Source: an uncultured Actinomycetes bacterium
GTDB lineage: Bacteria > Actinomycetota > Actinomycetes > Nanopelagicales > Nanopelagicaceae
Length of the DNA stretch: 14,045 nucleotides
NCBI GenBank assembly: GCA_903822245.1
Contig: CAIJOE010000038.1
Coordinates: 1 to 14,045, forward strand
Direction of reading: 5' to 3'
Both the position numbers and the translations under genes were made by a program. Shown one piece after another: positions 7,450-12,493 of the stretch. Position 1 is the first letter of the stretch. Every line of letters starts with the position of its first letter. A model generated the notes under the pieces. That model was given only the letters and a program-made list of their open reading frames with translations. It did not search any database and had not been told where the DNA came from.

Positions 7450-8238
7450 TTACTTCGCCGCCTTGCCCTTCTTTAAGTAATTACCAGTTCGCGGAAGATC
7501 CGACTTATGAGGATCGAATATTTCCTCAGGTGCATATTCTCCCCTAATTTCTGCCAGCATTTTCGTAATTTCTGCCATCACATACGCGGTGGCCTCAACT
7601 AAAGCGGCCTGATCCTCAGCTTTTCCATACCATTTCGATAAATCTAGTGGCTTACCTGCCCACATTGAAATTTTGGTCTTCTTCCAAAAGATCAGCCTCT
7701 TGCTATATCGCGGCATCAAATTCTGATCTCCCCATTGAGCAAATGGAATTACCGGTGCTTGGCTCAAGATTGCTAGTCGAGCGATCCCAGTCTTTGCAAC
7801 CATTGGCCATAAATTTTCATCGCGAGTAAGAGTTCCTTCTGGATACACCCCTAAACAGTGTCCAAGATTTACCAGTTCAAGGGCGTCATCTAGTGCATTT
7901 CGCGCACCATCACTTTCACGTGCAACTGGAATTTGCCCCGCACTTAATAAAATCTTTCCAAGCACTGGAACCTTAAAAACGCCATCTTTACCTAGATATC
8001 TAGGAGCTCTGCCATTTGCATAAAGGAAGTGGGCCCAAAGTAAAACATCGATATAACTCATGTGATTGCAAGCAACTATTACTGGCCCGCTCTTTGGCAA
8101 ATTTTCCATACCGCGCCAATCACGCTTAGTGAGAACCTTGAGGATTGGTATAAGAATGCTGGCACCTATTTTGAAAGTTAGGTTAGTACCAAGTGGATAT
8201 CCCTTTGGCGGCGTGAAAGAAACTGCCGGTGCTTTCAT
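7450..8238 (-). CDS. plsC: 1-acyl-sn-glycerol-3-phosphate acyltransferase (PlsC family)
   Basis: A membrane-associated acyltransferase that most likely converts lysophosphatidic acid to phosphatidic acid. The catalytic HX4D is NHMSYID (H59, D64). An arginine-containing block (VARESDGARNA, 105-115) corresponds to motif II, YPEGT (132-136) to motif III, and VIPFAQWG (163-170) to motif IV. A hydrophobic stretch at 21-36 may anchor it. The last 20 residues are basic. At 262 residues the length is normal for actinobacterial members, some of which act on other lysolipids, so the substrate is inferred from family and from its place beside gpsA. No Shine-Dalgarno sequence precedes the ATG; instead TAGAAT sits exactly 6 nt upstream, suggesting a leaderless mRNA. 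It is the first gene of plsC-gpsA-ddl. Confidence 0.92.
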   Translation of the reverse strand: MKAPAVSFTPPKGYPLGTNLTFKIGASILIPILKVLTKRDWRGMENLPKSGPVIVACNHMSYIDVLLWAHFLYANGRAPRYLGKDGVFKVPVLGKILLSAGQIPVARESDGARNALDDALELVNLGHCLGVYPEGTLTRDENLWPMVAKTGIARLAILSQAPVIPFAQWGDQNLMPRYSKRLIFWKKTKISMWAGKPLDLSKWYGKAEDQAALVEATAYVMAEITKMLAEIRGEYAPEEIFDPHKSDLPRTGNYLKKGKAAK

Positions 8239-8244
8239 AGTCTG

Positions 8245-8250
8245 ATTCTA
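8245..8250 (-). promoter_or_regulatory. Candidate -10 element for a leaderless plsC transcript
   Basis: On the minus strand TAGAAT is separated by 6 nt (CAGACT) from the plsC ATG. That spacing puts the transcription start on the A of the ATG, the geometry of leaderless actinobacterial mRNAs. No purine-rich ribosome binding site is present in the same stretch. A good -35 is not visible (TTGAAA is only 13 nt upstream). Confidence 0.5.
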
Positions 8251-8272
8251 ATTCTTTTTTTCATTTCAAAAG

Positions 8273-8304
8273 AAAAGAGGGAGCCATTTCTGACTCCCCC
8301 TTTT
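8273..8304 (-). terminator. Intrinsic terminator of the HU gene, possibly bidirectional
   Basis: AAAAGAGGGAG (8273-8283) pairs with CTCCCCCTTTT (8294-8304) with a single A/C mismatch around a 10-nt loop that can form two further pairs. Read on the minus strand, the hairpin lies 10 nt past the HU stop and runs into CTTTTCTTTT. It separates HU from the plsC operon. Confidence 0.8.
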
Positions 8305-8314
8305 AACTTCTTGT

Positions 8315-8764
8315 TTACTTCTTCTTCTTTGCAGCCTTCTTGACTACGCGCTTTGCAGTCTTCTTGACTACGCGCTTTGCAGCCTTCTTTGGAGCAGCTT
8401 TCTTTGCTGACTTCTTCGCAGCCTTCTTTGGAGCAGCCTTAACTGGCGCTGCCTTTACTGGAGGCTTTGGAGCTGCATCTAGCTTGCGTGCGCCAGAGAT
8501 AACTTCCTTAAGTCCCTTTGCAGGTAGGAAGCGAACCTTCTTGCTCGCTTTGATTTGGATTGTTTCGCCAGTGAAAGGGTTACGACCCTTACGTGCTGGA
8601 CGGTCAACCTTCTTAAACTTACCGAAATCGTTAATCATTACATCGTCACCTTTTGAAATGTTGCGAACGATGGTGTCAAAAACGATATCTACTGCGCGTG
8701 CTGCTTCCTTCTTGTTGTTATCGAAGTGTGGAGCTAACGCTGCAATGAACTGGGCCTTGTTCAT
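8315..8764 (-). CDS. hupB: HU-type nucleoid-associated protein with Lys/Ala-rich C-terminal tail
   Basis: A histone-like DNA-bending protein. Residues 1-90 form the HU fold: MNKAQFIAALA, then the beta-arm GKFKKVDRPARKGRNPFTGE (48-67), including the DNA-intercalating proline P63 in RNPF. Residues 95-149 form a basic, low-complexity tail of KKAA, PKKAAK and KRVVKK repeats, as in mycobacterial HupB and Streptomyces HupS, which bind DNA non-specifically and resemble histone H1 tails. At 149 residues the tail is roughly half as long as in those proteins (over 210). The tail contains a 24-bp tandem DNA repeat. AAGGGG lies 4 nt before the ATG. Position beside leuCD and upstream of gpsA-ddl is the conserved actinobacterial one. 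It has its own terminator and a palindrome-rich upstream region. Confidence 0.96.
   Translation of the reverse strand: MNKAQFIAALAPHFDNNKKEAARAVDIVFDTIVRNISKGDDVMINDFGKFKKVDRPARKGRNPFTGETIQIKASKKVRFLPAKGLKEVISGARKLDAAPKPPVKAAPVKAAPKKAAKKSAKKAAPKKAAKRVVKKTAKRVVKKAAKKKK
8335..8382 (-). repeat. 24-bp tandem duplication in the HU tail
   Basis: Two copies at a 24-bp offset (8335-8358 and 8359-8382) are nearly identical and share the core TTGACTACGCGCTTTGCAG on the plus strand. They encode two successive eight-residue KRVVKK(T/A)A units. The near identity at DNA level points to recent slippage or duplication. Confidence 0.85.
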
Positions 8765-8911
8765 GTTTCCCCTTATTTACGCGTAAAAAGTTAAGCGTTC
8801 GCTTAACGTGATTAGAAATCTACGCGTGAAAACAGCATATAACCTGCATATTTTTCGGTGTGTCGGAATTAATGATTTATTTATTATTTCAAATAATCGC
8901 GTTTTTACGCG
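8765..8911 (-). promoter_or_regulatory. HU upstream region with three ACGCGT boxes and inverted repeats
   Basis: The region holds three related palindromes around TACGCGT: TTTACGCGTAAA (8776-8787, perfect), TCTACGCGTGAA (8819-8830) and TTTACGCGTAGA (8904-8915). The box starts are 43 and 85 bp apart, close to 4 and 8 helical turns. It also holds GTTAAGCG-TT-CGCTTAAC (8790-8807), ATTATTT-C-AAATAAT (8883-8897) and CGCG-TTTTTA-CGCG (8898-8911). On the minus strand TATATG (plus 8836-8841) is a possible -10 element, which would place box 2 near the transcription start and box 1 next to the ribosome binding site. No known regulator could be assigned. Confidence 0.55.
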
Positions 8912-8946
8912 TAGAAAACTCTAAATAATTACTTTAGAGTTTTCTA
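8912..8946 (-). terminator. Stem-loop after leuD, probable leuCD transcript end
   Basis: A perfect 14-bp stem, TAGAAAACTCTAAA (8912-8925) with TTTAGAGTTTTCTA (8933-8946), has a 7-nt loop and starts 2 nt past the leuD stop. It is AT-rich and is followed on the minus strand by CGCGTAAAAACGCG rather than a T-run. It is therefore not a textbook intrinsic terminator and could instead protect the mRNA 3' end. Confidence 0.5.
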
Positions 8947-8948
8947 AC

Positions 8949-9548
8949 TTAGGAAAGTACTGGCAAAGTTTTAGGCTTATATTCGGCTCTTTTAGCCTCA
9001 AAAGCACTTACTTCATCGATCTTTTTCATAGTCAAGCCGATGTCATCCAAGCCTTCCATCAAACGCCAGCGGGTGTAATCATCGATTGCAAATTCCACGC
9101 TCTTGGCGCCATATCGAACATTTCGGTTTTCTAGGTCAACTGTTACTTGCGTCTTGGGATCGGCCTCTACGGTTGCCCAAATATCCTCAACGTCCTCTTG
9201 TGGCAAGACCACTGTTAGGAGTCCAGCCTTTTGTGAATTTCCACGGAAGATGTCGGCAAATCTGCTTGAGATTACGGTCTTAAAACCATAGTTTTGAAGC
9301 GCCCAGACCGCATGTTCGCGAGATGAGCCAGTTCCAAAGTCAACACCAGCGACAAGTACGGTGGCTCCAGCATATTCGGGCTTATTTAATACAAACTCAG
9401 GATCATTTCGCCAAGCACCAAAGAGGCCATCTTCAAAGCCACTCTTGGTCACGCGCTTTAGATAAACCGCGGGAATGATCTGATCGGTATCAACATTGCT
9501 TCGGCGAAGTGGCAGAACAGTTCCTGTGTGAGTTAAATATTTCTCCAT
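8949..9548 (-). CDS. leuD: 3-isopropylmalate dehydratase small subunit
   Basis: The small subunit of isopropylmalate isomerase, which with LeuC converts 2-isopropylmalate to 3-isopropylmalate in leucine synthesis. The 199-residue protein has the aconitase swivel-domain signatures: VDTDQIIPAVYL (19-30), GTGSSREHA (72-80), which contacts the substrate, and FRGNSQKAGLL (101-111). Length is typical. The ATG has AAGGAG 7 nt upstream; this ribosome binding site overlaps the leuC stop codon, and the two genes are 11 bp apart, so they are cotranscribed and probably translationally coupled. A stem-loop follows the stop. Confidence 0.97.
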   Translation of the reverse strand: MEKYLTHTGTVLPLRRSNVDTDQIIPAVYLKRVTKSGFEDGLFGAWRNDPEFVLNKPEYAGATVLVAGVDFGTGSSREHAVWALQNYGFKTVISSRFADIFRGNSQKAGLLTVVLPQEDVEDIWATVEADPKTQVTVDLENRNVRYGAKSVEFAIDDYTRWRLMEGLDDIGLTMKKIDEVSAFEAKRAEYKPKTLPVLS

Positions 9549-9559
9549 TTTTTCGCTCC

Positions 9560-10957
9560 TTACAAATCTGCCGGTGATGAGAGAGTTCCGCGAAGTGCGG
9601 TAGCTGCGGCCACAAGTGGGCTAACCAAGTGGGTGCGACCACCCTTGCCTTGGCGGCCTTCAAAGTTGCGGTTAGACGTTGATGCTGCGCGCTCTCCAAC
9701 TGCCAATTGATCTGGGTTCATTCCCAAACACATTGAGCAGCCTGCGGTGCGCCATTCTGCGCCAGAATCTAAAAATACTTTATCTAAGCCTTCGGCCTCT
9801 GCCTGCAAACGTACTCGCGCAGATCCCGGAACAACTAGCATGCGAACCTTGCTAGAAATCTTCTTTCCCTTCAAGATATCTGCAGCCGAACGTAGATCTT
9901 CAATTCGGCCATTGGTGCAAGAGCCAAGGAAAATTGTGTCAACCGATATATCTTTTAGCGCAGTCCCTGCAGTTAAGCCCATGTAAGTAAGGGCTCGTTC
10001 TGCTGCCCCACGCTCCTCGGCGTCAGCAATATCTGCTGGGTTTGGCACCTTGGCATTAAGTGGCAAGCCTTGGCCCGGATTAGTTCCCCAGGTTACAAAT
10101 GGCTCTAGCTCATCGGCATTTAGCGTAATTTCCTTATCAAACTTGGCATCAGCATCTGATTGCAAAGTCTTCCAATAAGCAACTGCCGCATCCCAGTTTG
10201 TACCCTTTGGCGCATGTGGTTTTTCCTTCAAATATTCAAAAGTAGTTTCATCTGGAGCAATTAGCCCTGCACGCGCGCCCGCTTCGATCGACATGTTGCA
10301 AACGGTCATTCGAGATTCCATTGATAGAGCGCGAATAGCTTCACCGCGATATTCAAGAACATAGCCTTGGCCACCACCAGTGCCGATCTTTGCAATGATT
10401 GCCAAGATAATATCTTTCGATGTAACACCTGGCCTTAACTTGCCGGTGACATTTATCGCCATCGTCTTTGGGCGAACTAGTGGCAAAGTTTGGGTAGCAA
10501 GCACGTGCTCTACCTCTGAGGTGCCGATACCAAAAGCTAGAGCGCCAAAGGCGCCATGTGTTGATGTGTGTGAATCACCGCAAACAATTGTCATACCTGG
10601 TTGGGTGACTCCAAGTTGTGGTCCAACTACGTGAACAATTCCTTGCTCAACATCACCTAGTGAGTGAATGCGAACGCCAAATTCAGCACAGTTCTTGCGC
10701 AAAGTATCCACCTGCAACTTTGAGACTGGGTCAGCAATTGGCTTATCAATATTTAGGGTAGGAACATTGTGATCTTCTGTTGCAATAGTTAAATCTGGAC
10801 GACGAACTGGACGACCGGCAAGGCGCAGGCCATCGAAAGCTTGTGGGCTAGTTACTTCGTGAATTAGGTGAAGATCGATATAAAGAAGATCTGGTTCGCC
10901 TTCTTTGCTCGACACAACATGATCTGCCCAAATCTTTTCAGCTAACGTCTTTCCCAT
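9560..10957 (-). CDS. leuC: 3-isopropylmalate dehydratase large subunit
   Basis: The catalytic [4Fe-4S] subunit of isopropylmalate isomerase, an aconitase relative. The 465-residue product has the cluster ligands C347 (FLGSCTNGR) and C407/C410 (TAGCSMCLGMNP). It also has CGDSHTSTHGAFGALAFGIG (126-145), GTSEVEHVLATQTL (145-158) and NRNFEGRQG (429-437). Length matches the LeuC1 type. The ATG is preceded by GGAGAGG. It is the first gene of leuCD and is divergent from an IclR-family gene that in other actinobacteria controls this operon; a perfect inverted repeat lies between the two starts. Enzymes of this type may also take citramalate and citraconate, but nothing here indicates that. Confidence 0.98.
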   Translation of the reverse strand: MGKTLAEKIWADHVVSSKEGEPDLLYIDLHLIHEVTSPQAFDGLRLAGRPVRRPDLTIATEDHNVPTLNIDKPIADPVSKLQVDTLRKNCAEFGVRIHSLGDVEQGIVHVVGPQLGVTQPGMTIVCGDSHTSTHGAFGALAFGIGTSEVEHVLATQTLPLVRPKTMAINVTGKLRPGVTSKDIILAIIAKIGTGGGQGYVLEYRGEAIRALSMESRMTVCNMSIEAGARAGLIAPDETTFEYLKEKPHAPKGTNWDAAVAYWKTLQSDADAKFDKEITLNADELEPFVTWGTNPGQGLPLNAKVPNPADIADAEERGAAERALTYMGLTAGTALKDISVDTIFLGSCTNGRIEDLRSAADILKGKKISSKVRMLVVPGSARVRLQAEAEGLDKVFLDSGAEWRTAGCSMCLGMNPDQLAVGERAASTSNRNFEGRQGKGGRTHLVSPLVAAATALRGTLSSPADL

Positions 10958-10980
10958 GAAACCTCTCCAGTTGCCTAAAC

Positions 10981-11009
10981 ACTTGCATCTCGAATATTGA
11001 TATGCAAGT
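10981..11009. promoter_or_regulatory. Perfect inverted repeat between leuC and the IclR gene, putative operator
   Basis: ACTTGCAT (10981-10988) and ATGCAAGT (11002-11009) form a perfect 8-bp inverted repeat with a 13-nt spacer, so half-site centres are 21 bp apart, two helical turns. It lies 24 bp upstream of the leuC start and just upstream of the chosen IclR start, where both divergent promoters should be. A dimeric or tetrameric IclR regulator is the obvious candidate ligand, but the assignment is inference. Confidence 0.6.
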
Positions 11010-11017
11010 ATTACATC

Positions 11018-11734
11018 GTGGACAAGAAGAATAGCGGAGTTGGCGTATTAGACAAAGCCGTAGCAATTTTGGCCTGCTTAGAATCGGGTCCCCACTCCCT
11101 AACTGAGTTAGTTTCGGCTACCGGCATTGCTCGGCCAACTGCCCACCGGCTAGCTGTTGCTTTGGAATTTCACAGAATGGTTTCCCGAGATTATGCCGGG
11201 CGCTTTATTCTCGGTGTGCGCTCATCTGAATTAGCAACTGCAGCTGGCGAAGATCGCCTACTTGCCGTAGCAAGTGCCGCACTTTCAGCGCTAAGAGATG
11301 CCACAAGTGAGAGCGCTCAGCTCTATCGTCGCCAAGGCGATCAACGAATATGCGTTGCCACCGAAGAGCGGCTATCAGGTCTTCGCGATTCAGTACCCAC
11401 TGGAACTGTTTTAACTATGCAAGCCGGTTCAGCTGCCCAAATACTTTTAGCTTGGGAAGATCCTGAGAAGTTGCGCCGGGGTCTTACAAACGCAAAATTT
11501 ACCGCAGCCTCACTTGCAGCGGTTCGACGTCGCGGTTGGGCACAATCAGTTGGCGAACGAGAAGCCGGGGTTGCCTCAGTCTCTGCGCCAGTGCGCGGTC
11601 CGAATAATAAAGTTATTGCAGCTGTAAGTATTTCTGGCCCAGTAGAGCGTTTAGGGCGCCAACCTGGCCGACTTCATGCCGCAGCTGTCGTGGCAACTGC
11701 TGCCAGATTAACCGATCATTTAGCAAAGAAATAA
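11018..11734 (+). CDS. IclR-family transcriptional regulator, NdgR/LtbR type
   Basis: A 238-residue one-component regulator. The winged helix-turn-helix occupies about residues 8-68 (GVGVLDKAVAIL, then SLTELVSATGIARPTAHRLA as the HTH). The IclR effector domain follows, with SAQLYRRQGDQRICVA, GLRDSVPTGTVLTMQAGSAAQILLAW and GVASVSAPVRGPNNKVIAAVSISGP. It is orthologous by position and sequence type to M. tuberculosis Rv2989, Streptomyces NdgR and Corynebacterium LtbR, which control leuCD and other amino-acid genes. I chose GTG 11018 because the family protein starts a few residues before SGVGVLDKAV. A TTG at 10997 would extend it by seven residues but lies inside the inverted repeat. No ribosome binding site is visible, so a leaderless message is possible. 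The next gene starts 6 bp after its stop. Confidence 0.93.
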   Translation: MDKKNSGVGVLDKAVAILACLESGPHSLTELVSATGIARPTAHRLAVALEFHRMVSRDYAGRFILGVRSSELATAAGEDRLLAVASAALSALRDATSESAQLYRRQGDQRICVATEERLSGLRDSVPTGTVLTMQAGSAAQILLAWEDPEKLRRGLTNAKFTAASLAAVRRRGWAQSVGEREAGVASVSAPVRGPNNKVIAAVSISGPVERLGRQPGRLHAAAVVATAARLTDHLAKK

Positions 11735-11740
11735 CGGCTA

Positions 11741-12241
11741 ATGCGCAATAAATCGCTCTACACCGTAGTGATTGCGCTTTTACTTCTAACTAACAGTGTT
11801 CCGGCCGATGCCCTAGTAATTGGAATGCCAGATCCAAAGTTGACTCCTGGCGCTTTGAATCCAAAAGTTTTCCAGAAAACTATTGGCTCAACTATCTGCG
11901 TGATTGGCTACACCAAAACAATTCGCCCACCTGCAAGCTACACCAATAAAATAAAATACGATCAATTGCACTCTGGCTATAACGTGCAAGGGGATCTAAA
12001 TATGCGCAATTATGAAGAGGATCATTTAATTCCGCTAGAAGTTGGCGGTCATCCATCAAGTAAATTGAATCTATTTCCACAATATTACCCCGCCACTTAC
12101 GGTGCCAGAATTAAGGACAAACTAGAGAATCGAATTCATCTCTTGATTTGTTCAGGCAAGATCACCCTTAAAGAGGGACAAAGTGCTTTTGTTCCTGATT
12201 GGACTATTGGATATAAAAAATACCTGGGGTCAATTAAGTAA
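11741..12241 (+). CDS. Secreted HNH-like (His-Me finger) putative nuclease
   Basis: A 166-residue protein with an N-terminal signal peptide (MRNKSLYTVVIALLLLTN, likely cleaved after ADA at 22-24). The mature part has DPKLTPGALNP (31-41), STICVIGYTKTIRPP (50-64), then YEEDHLIPLEVGGHPSSKLNLFPQ (91-114). The EDH...P..GG....NL arrangement is that of HNH/His-Me finger nucleases, with H95 as likely general base and N110 conserved. C53 and C137 are the only mature cysteines and could form a disulfide, which suits an exported protein. I recognise this as a family of small exported bacterial proteins, usually annotated as hypothetical or HNH; no activity is established to my knowledge. It lies 6 bp after the IclR gene and may share its transcript. 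Its 3' end overlaps a terminator hairpin. Confidence 0.8.
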   Translation: MRNKSLYTVVIALLLLTNSVPADALVIGMPDPKLTPGALNPKVFQKTIGSTICVIGYTKTIRPPASYTNKIKYDQLHSGYNVQGDLNMRNYEEDHLIPLEVGGHPSSKLNLFPQYYPATYGARIKDKLENRIHLLICSGKITLKEGQSAFVPDWTIGYKKYLGSIK

Positions 12242-12255
12242 ATTAACACCAGGTA
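12215..12255 (-). terminator. Terminator of the gltX-tRNA unit, overlapping the HNH-like gene
   Basis: TACCTGG (12221-12227) pairs with CCAGGTA (12249-12255). After a G/A mismatch, GTCAATT (12229-12235) pairs with AATTAAC (12241-12247) with one mismatch, leaving the loop AAGTA. Read on the minus strand, the hairpin is followed at once by TTTTTTATAT (12220-12211), a good intrinsic terminator 8 nt past tRNA-Glu. The T-run and one arm lie inside the coding end of the convergent HNH-like gene. Confidence 0.85.
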
Positions 12256-12263
12256 AGTATTTG

Positions 12264-12336
12264 TAGCCCCGACGGGGTTCGAACCCGCGTAGCTGGCTTG
12301 AGAAGCCAGAGTCCTAGGCCACTAGACGACAGGGCC
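12264..12336 (-). tRNA. tRNA-Glu (anticodon CUC)
   Basis: The minus strand folds as a 73-nt cloverleaf without encoded CCA. The acceptor is GGCCCTG/CGGGGCT with discriminator A; the D-arm is GTCTAGTGGCCTAGGAC; the anticodon stem CTGGC/GCCAG encloses the loop TTCTCAA, giving anticodon CUC; the T-arm GCGGG/CCCGT has loop TTCGAAC. In this alignment the first acceptor pair is G1-U72 rather than the usual G-C, and a second wobble is at 6-67. It lies 25 nt after tRNA-Gln on the same strand and just before the terminator. Confidence 0.95.
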
Positions 12337-12361
12337 GTGCATATTAAGTTTTTCTACTGCG

Positions 12362-12433
12362 CTGGGGTACCAGGACTCGAACCTAGACAAGCTGAACCAG
12401 AATCAGCTGGGCTGCCAATTACCCCATACCCCA
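12362..12433 (-). tRNA. tRNA-Gln (anticodon CUG)
   Basis: A 72-nt cloverleaf on the minus strand without encoded CCA. The acceptor TGGGGTA/TACCCCA is fully paired, with U1-A72 as typical for tRNA-Gln and discriminator G. The anticodon stem GCTGA/TCAGC holds the loop TTCTGGT with anticodon CUG, and the T-arm CTAGG/CCTGG has loop TTCGAGT. It lies 60 nt after the gltX stop and is probably processed from the same transcript. Confidence 0.96.
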
Positions 12434-12453
12434 CCACCGGATTTCTCCAGTGG
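12434..12453 (-). other. Hairpin with GAAA loop abutting the 5' end of tRNA-Gln
   Basis: On the minus strand CCACTGGA-GAAA-TCCGGTGG forms an 8-bp stem with one mismatch, capped by a GNRA-type tetraloop. It ends at the base directly before nucleotide 1 of tRNA-Gln. No T-run follows, so it is not an intrinsic terminator for gltX. It may guide processing of the gltX-tRNA precursor. Confidence 0.5.
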
Positions 12454-12493
12454 GCTAAGAATACCTGACGAAAAGTGGCGTTATTTACCGCAT

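Noticed and set aside
8335..8440. Possible CRISPR-like or minisatellite array
   Set aside because: The repeats are in-frame codon repeats of the HU basic tail with no spacers.
8340..8786. Long plus-strand reading frame of 148 codons opposite the HU gene
   Set aside because: It is the antisense of the Lys/Ala-rich HU tail, giving an artificial Phe/Ala-rich product. The HU frame has a clear family match and ribosome binding site.
10997..11017. TTG start extending the IclR protein by seven residues
   Set aside because: The TTG lies inside the inverted repeat, no ribosome binding site precedes it, and the family normally begins a few residues before SGVGVLDKAV.
11741..12241. Toxin-immunity pair or phage nuclease
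   Set aside because: No small immunity-like gene or phage gene lies next to it; the neighbours are an IclR regulator and tRNAs.
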